NCBI GenBank assembly: GCA_038850275.1
Contig: JAWCLZ010000034.1
Coordinates: 1 to 10,627 of the forward strand
Direction of reading: 5' to 3'
Origin: JAWCLZ01 sp038850275
GTDB lineage: Archaea > Halobacteriota > JAWCLZ01
DNA length: 10,627 bases
Shown: positions 1 to 7,032 of the stretch, one piece after another
Layout of the letters: every line of letters starts with the position of its first letter
Numbering within the stretch: the stretch's first letter is position 1
Position numbers and translations under genes: made by a program
The notes under the pieces: generated by a model
Database searches by the model: none
Told to the model about the DNA's origin: nothing
Seen by the model: the letters and a program-made list of their open reading frames with translations, nothing else

Positions 1-47
1 AATATAAAAGGCTTTATGATCACATTGAAATGGAAGTGCTTAAGTGA
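1..47 (+). CDS. C-terminal tail of probable MNT-type antitoxin (partial)
   Basis: The window opens inside an open frame (codons from base 3) that reads YKRLYDHIEMEVLK and stops at TGA 45-47. The stop shares the four bases GTGA with the GTG that opens the following HepT-like gene. The MNT (minimal nucleotidyltransferase) antitoxin gene commonly sits directly upstream of hepT, and this tail is the right kind of charged helix. Only 14 residues are visible and none of the catalytic domain, so the call rests mainly on position and the coupled overlap. Confidence 0.45.
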   Translation, partial: YKRLYDHIEMEVLK

Positions 48-381
48 AGTTGAAACTCGCTGAAAACATCTTGAGATTTGAGAGACACCTAGAAGGAGCT
101 ATTAGTAGAGATATCTCTGATTACCTCATATATAACACACATGGAGTGCTTTCAAGCAGTAAATGCTCTATTAGAAATTGGGGAATACATCGTTGCTAAA
201 AATAAACTTGGCTTTCCCTCTTCATATAGAGAGATTTTTTAACTTCTTGAGAAAAACAAAATAGTGAGAAGAACTGCAGAATCTCAAGAGATTGATATTC
301 CTTAGAAATTTAATTGCCCATGAATAAGGGATTTATTGATAGAACAAAAGGGAAAGAAAGTTAATGCGGTTAAATAAGTAA
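44..381 (+). pseudogene. hepT: HepT-like (DUF86) toxin, broken by frameshifts and stops
   Basis: Fragments in three frames join into a HepT-like protein of about 110 residues. Frame 2 from GTG 44 reads KLAENILRFERHLEGAISR and onward to about base 135. Frame 3 from about 141 gives ALLEIGEYIVAKNKLGF and PSSYREIF, then TAA at 240-242 where a Glu codon is expected, then LLEKNKIVRRTAESQEID to TAG at 303. Frame 1 from 301 gives LRNLIAHE followed by TAA at 325-327. The R-x4-H HEPN motif (R 304-306, H 319-321) and the PxSYREIF block are characteristic of HepT. In intact relatives HepT is an HEPN ribonuclease held off by its MNT partner, which in a studied bacterial pair adenylylates the Tyr of R-x4-H-x-Y. 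Here a stop codon stands at that Tyr position. At least two frameshifts and two stops mean no functional protein can be made. Confidence 0.8.
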
Positions 382-390
382 TAACGAAAA

Positions 391-400
391 CTATTTTTTA
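391..400 (+). promoter_or_regulatory. Possible TATA box of nucS
   Basis: An A/T block (ctatttttta) is centred about 27 bases before the nucS ATG, behind a purine-rich stretch that could serve as BRE. No Shine-Dalgarno sequence lies between, so a leaderless transcript is likely. The box is a weak match. Confidence 0.35.
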
Positions 401-422
401 CTCACAGTAACTCTGCCCTTTA

Positions 423-1178
423 ATGCCATTCATCATAAACCCAGAACCAGAGGAAGCCCTAGCGGTTGCTAAATCTAGCACGCGTGCAATGCTCGTTATA
501 ATTGGCAATTGCAAAGTTGACTATAGCGGTAGAGCTAAGTCCACTTTAGACTATGGAGAGCGCTTGGTAATTGTGAAGAGAGATGGCACAGTTATAGTGC
601 ATCAAGATATAAATCGCGAGCCAGTGAACTGGATGCCTCCTGATACGAGAGTTAAATATGAAGTTGAAGATCAAAAGTTTATTTTAAAAGCAGCACGTCG
701 CGACCCAATTGAGCATATGAAGATCAGCTTTAAAGAAATATGTTTAATTACTAGCCAAGTTTTAAAAGACTTCAAGCGCATAAAAATAGCTGGAATGGAG
801 AATCAACTTGTGGAAGAGATAGCTAGAAATCCAAGTATAATTGAACTTGGACTGCGTATTGTTGAAAGAGAGAGGACCACTGCAAGTGGGGAGATTGATT
901 TATATGGAGTGGATAGAAATGGCACTCCAGTGATAATAGAGGTAAAGCGAAGCTCTCCCTCGATAAATGCAGTGCAACAGCTCCATGCTTACATCCTTGA
1001 TTTAAAGAAGCATAATAAAGCAGCAAAGATAAGAGGAATATTAGTTGCCCCCAAGATCCCTGAGATGATTAAAACCTTGCTTCGCGAGAAAGAACTGGAG
1101 TATAGAGAATTCAACTGGCAGTTTGAATTACACGGAGAGGGACAGCGTACCCTCGATGAATTTGAAGGGGAAGATTAA
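423..1178 (+). CDS. nucS: Endonuclease NucS/EndoMS
   Basis: This 251-residue protein is the full usual length of archaeal NucS. The family cuts both strands at DNA mismatches, and branched DNA in some assays, and acts with the PCNA clamp in many archaea that lack MutS-MutL. The N-terminal half (about 1-110) is the beta-sandwich DNA-binding and dimerisation domain. The C-terminal half (about 125-235) is a RecB-like nuclease with GEIDLYG (Asp159), then PVIIEVKR giving Glu173-x-Lys175, and the downstream NAVQQL block typical of the family. The C-terminus is acidic and ends DEFEGED; I do not see a clear PCNA-interacting peptide. The ATG has no ribosome site and a TATA-like block about 27 bases upstream, suggesting leaderless expression. 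It appears to be a single-gene unit, unrelated to the toxin remnant before it. Identification is firm; mismatch specificity is inferred from the family. Confidence 0.93.
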   Translation: MPFIINPEPEEALAVAKSSTRAMLVIIGNCKVDYSGRAKSTLDYGERLVIVKRDGTVIVHQDINREPVNWMPPDTRVKYEVEDQKFILKAARRDPIEHMKISFKEICLITSQVLKDFKRIKIAGMENQLVEEIARNPSIIELGLRIVERERTTASGEIDLYGVDRNGTPVIIEVKRSSPSINAVQQLHAYILDLKKHNKAAKIRGILVAPKIPEMIKTLLREKELEYREFNWQFELHGEGQRTLDEFEGED

Positions 1179-1230
1179 AATCGATGAAATCAGAAAAGTG
1201 AGAGCTAAATATGGTAAAGCAAATGAATGA

Positions 1231-1240
1231 ATTTTATATC
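1231..1240 (+). promoter_or_regulatory. TATA box of the thioredoxin-ccdA unit
   Basis: The block attttatatc is a good archaeal TATA match in the 93-135 base gap after nucS. Transcription would start near 1260, about 12 bases before an in-frame TTG (1272) and about 50 before the ATG at 1314. Confidence 0.5.
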
Positions 1241-1313
1241 TAGCTGAGCCTTATTTGATTCGCATCATCGATTGACGATAAATATATATCCATTACTAGC
1301 TTCTAATTCAAGC

Positions 1314-1940
1314 ATGGCTAAGAATCCTTGGATGATTTCAACAGTTGTTTTAGCAATAGCCCTAGCTATAGTTTCAATTTACACCCTATCTATTGCTACT
1401 CGCACTCCAGCTGAGCTAACCGCTGAGGAGGCCAAGAATAAAGCAATGGATTATATAAATGAAAACCTCGTTCAACCTGGCACGAGGGCAAATGCAGTTT
1501 CAGTTGAAGTAATGGGCAGTGTTTATAAAGTGGTAACTGAGTATGAAGGACAGTTAATCCCAGTTTATATAACAAGAGAAGGCAGCTATCTATTTCTAAC
1601 CTCACCCATAAATACCTCTCAGCAGCTTCCCACCCCAACTCCAACGCCCACTCCTGAGGTAAAGGCTGAGAAACTGGAGCAATTCATAGCTTGTTTAAAT
1701 CAATCGGGCTTCAAAATCTACGGCGCTGCTTGGTGCTCATACTGCAAGCAGTTGGTGGAAATGCTAGGGGGATATGAAATGGTTAAGCCAATTTATGTGG
1801 AATGCACTGTTGAGAAAGAGGAATGCGCAAAAGCAGATATAAGAGCATATCCAACGATAATTATAAACGGCACTAGATATACAGGGGAGAGAACCATAGA
1901 GGCATTCTCAAGAGCAACAGCTTGCCCCCCTCCATATTAA
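1314..1940 (+). CDS. Membrane-anchored thioredoxin-like protein of VKOR-associated type
   Basis: From the ATG the protein has 208 residues: a single N-terminal membrane segment (about 8-28), a 65-residue alpha/beta domain (about 33-97) resembling the N-terminal domain of DsbA-like proteins, a TPTPTPTP linker (106-114), and a thioredoxin fold. The active site is WCSYCK (Cys141, Cys144) and the cis-proline is AYPT (Pro180). Cys127, Cys164, Cys171 and Cys204 are extra; FIACL, VECTVEKEEC and the C-terminal TAC sit where the thioredoxin domain fused to VKOR homologues has them. No VKOR membrane domain is present. It should act outside the membrane as a thiol-disulfide exchanger. The neighbouring ccdA, 12 bases downstream, is the likely electron source and favours a reductase role. 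A TTG at 1272 would add 14 residues and is nearer the TATA box; I prefer the ATG because it directly precedes the membrane anchor. Confidence 0.82.
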   Translation: MAKNPWMISTVVLAIALAIVSIYTLSIATRTPAELTAEEAKNKAMDYINENLVQPGTRANAVSVEVMGSVYKVVTEYEGQLIPVYITREGSYLFLTSPINTSQQLPTPTPTPTPEVKAEKLEQFIACLNQSGFKIYGAAWCSYCKQLVEMLGGYEMVKPIYVECTVEKEECAKADIRAYPTIIINGTRYTGERTIEAFSRATACPPPY

Positions 1941-1952
1941 GAAGGAAAAATA

Positions 1953-2666
1953 ATGAAACATATGATTCCTCTATTTATTTTCCACTCAGCCACTGATTCC
2001 CTCTCCCCTTTTTTGGTATTCACCGCTGGCTTAATCTCTGGCTTAAATCCTTGTTTACTAGCTATCCTAACATTCATGATCTCAATTCAACTCACCGCTA
2101 AAGGCAGGATGAAGATAATTTACACTACACTCGCTTTCTCCCTAGGTATATTCGTAGTTTATTTGCTAGTTGGAATTGGGCTTTTTCGAGCAATCACAGG
2201 TAGCTCAATGCAAGAGATAATCAAGCTAATTTTGGTCTTAATAATATTCCTCCTTGGACTATGGCATATCTATGATAGCTATTATATTTCCAAGAAGGAG
2301 AAATCCTCATTCACCACTCCAAAGCAAATAGTAGAGCTAGCAGAGAAAATCGGGGGCAAAGCTAGCTATCCCCAGGCTTTTCTACTAGGTGTTTTGTTCT
2401 CACTAGTGAAAACACCCTGCGTGGGCGCGATTTACTTCGCGATACTTGAGTTAATGATAAAAGAGCAAACTATGGGGATATTCCACCTTGCAATTTACAA
2501 CTTAGGACTAATATTCCCAGTTATAATCCTCGGATGTGCAATGGCACTTGGATTAAGCCCGGAGGGGGTGGATAGATTTAGAAAGGAGAAGAGAGCTATG
2601 CTTAGATTGATCACAGGCATTGTTTTAATCTCCCTCGCGTTACTCTTAGCCTTCAACTTGATCTAA
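1953..2666 (+). CDS. ccdA: CcdA/DsbD-type transmembrane thiol-electron transporter
   Basis: This 237-residue protein has about six hydrophobic segments and the two conserved membrane cysteines of the family: SGLNPC (Cys34) in the first helix and KTPCVG (Cys156) in the fourth. The two halves repeat each other loosely, as in all CcdA proteins. CcdA carries reducing equivalents from cytoplasmic thioredoxin across the membrane to extracytoplasmic thioredoxin-like proteins. The gene starts 12 bases after the thioredoxin stop with a weak purine-rich ribosome site (gaagga), so the two form an operon and a probable donor-acceptor pair. Its last 21 bases overlap the tail of the convergent radical SAM gene. 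No cytochrome c maturation genes lie nearby, so the target is more likely extracellular disulfides in general. Confidence 0.9.
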   Translation: MKHMIPLFIFHSATDSLSPFLVFTAGLISGLNPCLLAILTFMISIQLTAKGRMKIIYTTLAFSLGIFVVYLLVGIGLFRAITGSSMQEIIKLILVLIIFLLGLWHIYDSYYISKKEKSSFTTPKQIVELAEKIGGKASYPQAFLLGVLFSLVKTPCVGAIYFAILELMIKEQTMGIFHLAIYNLGLIFPVIILGCAMALGLSPEGVDRFRKEKRAMLRLITGIVLISLALLLAFNLI

Positions 2667-3773
2667 ACTTGATATAAATCCCCCTCTAATTTTACCAGCT
2701 AGTGCTAGTCTCCCAATCTCCCTCCGCACTTCTCTAGCAAGAGGCACTGGCTTTTGATCTTCAAATGGGGTACTTGGAAGTGGCTTGAAATAATGCACCC
2801 TTATCCTTCCCCTTTTAGCACAGATCCACTTAGCTAGATCCAAAGTTGCAATTTGATCCTCAATGGTTTCACTTGGCAAGCCAAATAGCAGATCAACCAC
2901 TGGCACTATTTCAAACTCCAAGCAGAGTTCAACGGCATTTATAATGTCTTCCACGCTGTGCCCACGATTTATCTCCTTAAGTATTCTCTCACTTCCACTC
3001 TGCCCCCCTATATGCAGCGAGTCATTAGCGCAATATTGCTTCACTAGCTCAAGAGCCTCTGAAGTTACAAATTCAGGTCTAACTTCAGATGGAAAGGTGC
3101 CGAAGTAAATTCTCTTATCCATGTTCTTCAAAAGCTTAAGTAGTGCTTCAATTTTCTCAAGTTCAAGTTTAAGTCCATTTGAGCCATAGGCAAAGGCATT
3201 TGGAGTTATAAATCTAATATCTCTATAATAACTAGCGTATCTAGCGATCTTCTCCACGCTGCGATGGCGCATTATCTTGCCAAATAATCTCGGAGTCTGG
3301 CAGAACTTGCACGCGTGTGGACAGCCTCTGGAGATCTCAATAGGTCCAAGTACCTTTTCTGAAAAGGGAGGATAGCTATCTAGATCCACCTGCCCCCTAG
3401 GCTGGGTAATTATAACTTCACCTCTATCTTTAAAGGCAATTCCCCTTACCTCGTGGATACTCCCAGTTTGAATAGCACGTAATAACTCAGGCAGGGTTTC
3501 CTCACCCTCGCCTAATACAGCGTAGTCAAATCCAGCATTCAGAACTTCAACTGGCCTAGCTGTGGGATGAGGGCCTCCTGCTATTAAAATATATTTTCCA
3601 TTTAAATTTTTAACCTCGCTATATACCTGCTTTGATTGTGCAGTGGCAAATGAATATAGCAATACATCGCCTTTGAATTCCACTGGATTTTCAACAATCT
3701 CAAAATCTACAACTGCTGAGAGCACTGCAATGCTATATCTATTCTTACTGCTCCATCTAAATCCCACTTTCAT
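2646..3773 (-). CDS. B12-binding-domain radical SAM protein (MJ_1487-like family)
   Basis: This 375-residue protein has an N-terminal cobalamin-binding-like Rossmann domain (about 1-130, with LIAGGPHPTARP at 63-74 and GEGEETLPELL at 88-98). A radical SAM core follows, with ISRGCPHACKFCQ giving Cys151-x3-Cys155-x2-Cys158 for the [4Fe-4S] cluster that cleaves SAM. The B12-ligating DxHxxG motif is not visible, so cobalamin may bind base-off without a protein ligand, or not at all. VVDLLFGLPSET (about 293-304) is the usual later SAM-barrel motif. The layout matches an archaeal family known from methanogens whose substrate is undefined. The gene begins one base after the stop of the 101-residue gene upstream, so the two are translationally coupled. 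The reaction is unknown; methylation or sulfur chemistry is possible. Confidence 0.85.
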   Translation of the reverse strand: MKVGFRWSSKNRYSIAVLSAVVDFEIVENPVEFKGDVLLYSFATAQSKQVYSEVKNLNGKYILIAGGPHPTARPVEVLNAGFDYAVLGEGEETLPELLRAIQTGSIHEVRGIAFKDRGEVIITQPRGQVDLDSYPPFSEKVLGPIEISRGCPHACKFCQTPRLFGKIMRHRSVEKIARYASYYRDIRFITPNAFAYGSNGLKLELEKIEALLKLLKNMDKRIYFGTFPSEVRPEFVTSEALELVKQYCANDSLHIGGQSGSERILKEINRGHSVEDIINAVELCLEFEIVPVVDLLFGLPSETIEDQIATLDLAKWICAKRGRIRVHYFKPLPSTPFEDQKPVPLAREVRREIGRLALAGKIRGGFISSLDQVEG

Positions 3774-3774
3774 G

Positions 3775-4080
3775 CTACTTAGGTGCTATTTTAACTTCAT
3801 CTTGCTCCACTATGAGGAAATCAATGGTTTTCTTCCTATCAAAGCCGCAGCAGAGTATTTCAACGCGCCAGCCTTTAAATTGATAGTTATTTGGATTCAA
3901 TTTATCTCTCTCACTTGGGTTTTCAATTAAATCTATCTTGCATAACTCCTCAACAGCTATCCCTTCATATTCCCTATTGCGGTAATCCCCTGAGATTATA
4001 TACTCACGCGCTCGAAAGATATCTTTAATTGAAACTGGGCAGCAGTTTGAATAAGTTTTAATATCCCAGATCTTCTCCAT
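3775..4080 (-). CDS. Small Cys-containing protein of unknown function
   Basis: I do not recognise this 101-residue protein. It has no signal peptide or membrane segment. Five cysteines occur as NCCPVS near residue 14, a single Cys near 48, and a CC pair in EILCCGFDRKK near 78; the pairs could bind metal or form a redox centre. The ATG at 4080 is preferred over the adjoining TTG at 4083, and an A/T-rich block about 28 bases upstream could be its own promoter, giving a leaderless message. Its stop is one base before the radical SAM start, so it is probably a partner or substrate-handling subunit of that enzyme. It lies 69 bases after adenine deaminase and need not share that gene's function. 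Confidence 0.65.
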   Translation of the reverse strand: MEKIWDIKTYSNCCPVSIKDIFRAREYIISGDYRNREYEGIAVEELCKIDLIENPSERDKLNPNNYQFKGWRVEILCCGFDRKKTIDFLIVEQDEVKIAPK

Positions 4081-4100
4081 CAATTGATAATCTAGGTTTT

Positions 4101-4118
4101 AGGCAATAAATTTTGCCT
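4101..4118. promoter_or_regulatory. Inverted repeat over the putative TATA box of the small gene
   Basis: AGGCAA and TTGCCT form 6-base arms around TAAATT. On the minus strand the centre reads as a TATA-like AATTTA about 28 bases before the ATG at 4080. A repressor binding here would block the promoter. It is not followed by a T-run in either direction, so it does not look like a terminator. Short arms in an AT-rich gap can arise by chance. Confidence 0.35.
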
Positions 4119-4149
4119 TAATAGTTCTTAATATCATGCTTAATAACGC

Positions 4150-5910
4150 TTAAAATTTCTCCACTATCACTTCTGTGAATTTAAACTCATTAACATTTAC
4201 GAGACCGCGATCCGTGAGCTTCAGCTCTGGAATAACTGGCAGCGCTAGGAAGGAAAGGGTTAAAAAAGGAGACTCAAGGGAGCAGCCTAGTTCTCTAACG
4301 CTAGTGTGAAGGGCTTTTAAATCACTGCTAACCTCTTCTAAAGTACGCTGAGTCATAAGGCCAGCTATCTCAAGTTGGCACTGCCCAAGTATAGCTCCAT
4401 TTTTAACAGCAATCAACCCACCTCCAATTTTCTCAAGTGCGTGTAAAGCTACAAGCATGTCCCTATTGCTCGCTCCAACTGCAATTAGATTATGGGAATC
4501 GTGGCTAACGCTACTTGCAATGGCTCCCTCTTTGAGTCCAAAGCCAGTGACGAAGCCCTTTCCAATGCTCCCGCTTTTACCGTGTCGCTCAACCACAGCG
4601 ATATATAGCACGTCTCTTTCAACATCGCAGCAGACCTTGCCATCCTCAACCCTTAAAATCGCTTCTGTGGAAGTAGTAATTATTTGACTTGGAATTATCT
4701 TGATAACTCTAACTTTAACCTCCCTCGCTTCAATTCCAGTGAAAATTAAATCCTCTTGAGTGAGTTTTTTGATGCGAATAGACCGCTTCATAGCCCTTGG
4801 ATATCTATATCTAGGGATTTTAACTGCTAGCTTGCCATTTCTACTCACTACTTTCCCATCAATTATCACATCCCTAGCTTTAAATTCAACTAGGTCTTCA
4901 AAAACCACGAGATCAGCAAGGGCACCTGGGGCGATGAATCCTCGATCTCTTAATCCAAGGTATCTGCATATGTTAAGCGTTGCAATTTTAACAGCTTGAA
5001 TAGGGTTTAAACCTAGTTTAACTGCTTTCTTAAGCACATAGTTAACATGCCCGTTTAAAAGCAAGTCCTCGGGATCTCGATCATCGGAGCAAAAAGTAAC
5101 GTGCTCCAGAGAAATGCCCTTTTCGAGTAATGCTGGCAAGATAGAGGATAAATTCTTAGCAGCTGATCCCTCTCTAAGGTGTAGCGTGATACCACTACGT
5201 AGTTTCTCAATGGCTTCATCAACAGAAGTGGTTTCATGATCAGAGAGCACCCCTGAGGCACGATACGCAGCTAAGGCTCTACCACTTAACATGGGAGCGT
5301 GGCCATCTACCATTTTTCCCAGCTTCTCCGCAGAAGTGATCTTGGCAATAGCACTAGCATCTTTATTTAAAACCCCTGGGAAGTTCATCATCTCAGCTAG
5401 ACCATAGAATTCTTTAGTGCGCAGTAGCTTGGAAATTGCATTTACCCCAAGCGCTGCTCCAGAGGTCTCAAGCTCGAGAGTTGCTGGTACGCAACTTGGA
5501 GCTGTGAAGTAAACTCGAAGTGGAACTCGCTTCGACTCAGCCACCATTGCTCTTATACCACGGATTCCAAAGACATTTGCAATCTCATGGGGATCCACGA
5601 CTACTCCAACTGTGCCCCTGCAAACTACAGCTTCAGTGAAACTCGCTAGCGTTACCATTGAGCTCTCAATGTGAATATGGGCATCGATCAAACCTGGAGC
5701 TATATATTTTCCATCTGCTTCAATAACAGTTGTTTCCCCTCCTATGATATCACTAACATCGCCAACTCTAGCGATCCAACTTTGCTTAATTGCAACATCA
5801 GCTTTTCTAATCTCCCCACTCCATACATCAATGATACTCCCGCCTAATATTGCTAGATCAGCATTTAATCTACCAGCGGCGCAGTCAATAAGATCTATCT
5901 TTGCTTTCAT
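4150..5910 (-). CDS. ade: Adenine deaminase
   Basis: This 586-residue amidohydrolase converts adenine to hypoxanthine and ammonia in purine salvage. It has the family's normal length and order. An N-terminal beta-sandwich segment is followed by the metal-site motif APGLIDAHIHIESS (His78, His80), then VDPHEIANVFG (His108), VDGHAPMLSG, and FCSDDRDPEDLL with the late metal Asp. The C-terminal domain (about 395-586) carries the adenine deaminase signature SVSHDSHNLIAVG and the closing beta-rich segment. The ESS after HIH separates it from dihydroorotase and other amidohydrolases. The gene starts 45 bases from the divergent DJ-1 gene, with an A-rich TATA-like block about 33 bases before its ATG. 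No other purine gene is nearby. Confidence 0.95.
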   Translation of the reverse strand: MKAKIDLIDCAAGRLNADLAILGGSIIDVWSGEIRKADVAIKQSWIARVGDVSDIIGGETTVIEADGKYIAPGLIDAHIHIESSMVTLASFTEAVVCRGTVGVVVDPHEIANVFGIRGIRAMVAESKRVPLRVYFTAPSCVPATLELETSGAALGVNAISKLLRTKEFYGLAEMMNFPGVLNKDASAIAKITSAEKLGKMVDGHAPMLSGRALAAYRASGVLSDHETTSVDEAIEKLRSGITLHLREGSAAKNLSSILPALLEKGISLEHVTFCSDDRDPEDLLLNGHVNYVLKKAVKLGLNPIQAVKIATLNICRYLGLRDRGFIAPGALADLVVFEDLVEFKARDVIIDGKVVSRNGKLAVKIPRYRYPRAMKRSIRIKKLTQEDLIFTGIEAREVKVRVIKIIPSQIITTSTEAILRVEDGKVCCDVERDVLYIAVVERHGKSGSIGKGFVTGFGLKEGAIASSVSHDSHNLIAVGASNRDMLVALHALEKIGGGLIAVKNGAILGQCQLEIAGLMTQRTLEEVSSDLKALHTSVRELGCSLESPFLTLSFLALPVIPELKLTDRGLVNVNEFKFTEVIVEKF

Positions 5911-5955
5911 TAATCGAAATCTCTATTTCATTCAAAAGCATAATTTTTTCCAAAT
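5911..5955. promoter_or_regulatory. Divergent promoter region, ade and DJ-1 lipoprotein
   Basis: These 45 bases must hold both start signals. On the minus strand an AAAAATTA block (5941-5948) sits about 33 bases from the ade ATG. On the plus strand a weaker tctatttc block (about 5921-5928) lies about 30 bases from the DJ-1 ATG. Both messages would have almost no leader. Confidence 0.4.
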
Positions 5956-6552
5956 ATGAAAAGGATCTTATTCATAGCACTATTGCTAATCTCCCTATCT
6001 CTTGCAGCTTGCACCCAACCTTCTCTAAAGGATAAAAAAATTCTCATTGTAATTGCTCCTCAGAATTTCAGAGATGAGGAATTCACAGTGCCTAAAGCAG
6101 CTTTTGAGAGACTTGGAGCAAAAGTTGAAGTGGCAAGCACACGCTTAGGCACTGCTAAGGGAATGCTTGGACTTGAGGCAAAGGTCGATCTCTTAATTGC
6201 AAATGCCAATCCTAATGATTACTCAGCAATCGTAATTACAGGGGGAATTGGTTCCAAGGAATACCTCTGGGGGGATGAAAACCTGGGGGAGTTGGTAAGG
6301 CAATTTCAATATAGAAATAAAGTAGTAGCTGCAATTTGCCTCTCCCCAGTGGTACTTGCTAAAGCAGGGCTGCTTAATGGAAGAGAAGCAACTGTATATC
6401 CAGATAGCGAGGCAGTGGAAATCTTAAGGGACAATGGAGCAATCTATATGGATAAAAAAGTGGTGATAAGCGATAAAATCATAACTGCAAGAGACCCTGA
6501 GAGTGCAGGGGATTTCGCATCAGTGATAATCAACTTGCTATCAGCTAGCTAG
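5956..6552 (+). CDS. DJ-1/PfpI-family lipoprotein
   Basis: This 198-residue protein opens with a signal sequence ending in a lipobox, SLAAC (Cys19), so it is probably lipid-anchored on the outer face of the membrane. The rest (about 27-196) is one DJ-1/PfpI domain. NFRDEEF supplies the conserved acid (Glu42), VITGG is the glycine turn, and the nucleophile elbow is AAICLSP with Cys128. In classic PfpI proteases the residue after Cys is His; here it is Leu129, so a standard Cys-His protease site is absent. DJ-1 relatives include chaperones, glyoxalases and amidotransferase-like enzymes, and activity cannot be assigned. An exported, lipid-anchored version is unusual, since most members are cytoplasmic. 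Its last 12 bases overlap the tail of the convergent GNAT gene. Confidence 0.85.
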   Translation: MKRILFIALLLISLSLAACTQPSLKDKKILIVIAPQNFRDEEFTVPKAAFERLGAKVEVASTRLGTAKGMLGLEAKVDLLIANANPNDYSAIVITGGIGSKEYLWGDENLGELVRQFQYRNKVVAAICLSPVVLAKAGLLNGREATVYPDSEAVEILRDNGAIYMDKKVVISDKIITARDPESAGDFASVIINLLSAS

Positions 6553-6876
6553 GCGAATCATTTTAAATAACTGCCCATGTTTATCTACCACTTCAAAGCC
6601 ATGCCGCTGATACCAAGCTATTCTATCCTCAAATGTATAGGCAAAGATCTCAAAATCAGCGAAGTCCTCTAGAATTCTAGCGAGCAATCGACTTCCAATG
6701 CCATTGTTTCGGAAATCACTCGCTACATTGATAACTTGAATCTTAACAGAGCCATTGAGTTTTTCAACCAATGCATAGGCTAAAATTCGAGAGAAATCCT
6801 CGTCCCATACATAGTATTCATATTCTTCATCATCTTGAATTACATCGATATGCAAATTCTCACCTATATCGAGCAA
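6541..6876 (-). CDS. GNAT-family N-acetyltransferase
   Basis: This 111-residue protein is short for the fold but carries its core: strand and loop INVASDFRNNGIGSRLL (about 49-65), with the acetyl-CoA pyrophosphate loop R56-N-N-G59-I-G61, then AYTFEDRIAWYQRHGFEV, the usual end with Tyr and GF. The substrate is unknown; protein N-termini, small amines and antibiotics are all family options. An in-frame stop (6895-6897) lies six codons ahead and no ATG lies between, so the TTG at 6876 is the likely start. It stands 27 bases from a clear TATA box, which fits a leaderless message beginning at that codon. The first 110 bases of helix 1 found in larger GNATs are reduced. Confidence 0.78.
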   Translation of the reverse strand: MLDIGENLHIDVIQDDEEYEYYVWDEDFSRILAYALVEKLNGSVKIQVINVASDFRNNGIGSRLLARILEDFADFEIFAYTFEDRIAWYQRHGFEVVDKHGQLFKMIRLAS

Positions 6877-6898
6877 TGGCAGTTTAGATAGCGCTTAA

Positions 6899-6907
6899 GA
6901 TATAAAA
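6899..6907 (-). promoter_or_regulatory. TATA box of the GNAT gene
   Basis: The minus strand reads TTTTATATC centred about 27 bases before the TTG start at 6876. It is a good archaeal TATA match, and its spacing puts transcription start at or next to the start codon. Confidence 0.55.
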
Positions 6908-6976
6908 GGCTTTCGAAAGAAGAATTTATGTTCTCAACTTTTAACATTAGCTAAATGGTTTTTTTTTAGAAACAGA

Positions 6977-6986
6977 AATTTATATA
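6977..6986 (+). promoter_or_regulatory. TATA box of the peroxiredoxin gene
   Basis: AATTTATATA preceded by purine-rich AGAAA is a strong archaeal BRE/TATA arrangement. The same ten bases head the GYD gene promoter at 9328. Transcription should begin near 7008, leaving a leader of about 25 bases before the ATG at 7033. Confidence 0.65.
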
Positions 6987-7032
6987 TTTTTATTGTAAAA
7001 GTGTTTTGGTGATTTTTGTGGAAGAATATAAA

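Noticed and set aside
1165..1230. A shifted reading frame after nucS giving KIDEIRKVRAKYGKANE
   Set aside because: It could be a lost C-terminal extension, but NucS already has its full family length and an acidic end, so no frameshift is needed.
4101..4118. Inverted repeat as a terminator for adenine deaminase
   Set aside because: The stem is only six bases and no T-run follows it on the minus strand. A promoter-linked role is more likely.
1..6915. The 14-base string atataaaaggcttt near base 2 and again near 6901
   Set aside because: One copy lies in an antitoxin coding tail and the other in a promoter. An AT-rich match of this length in 10 kb is plausible by chance.
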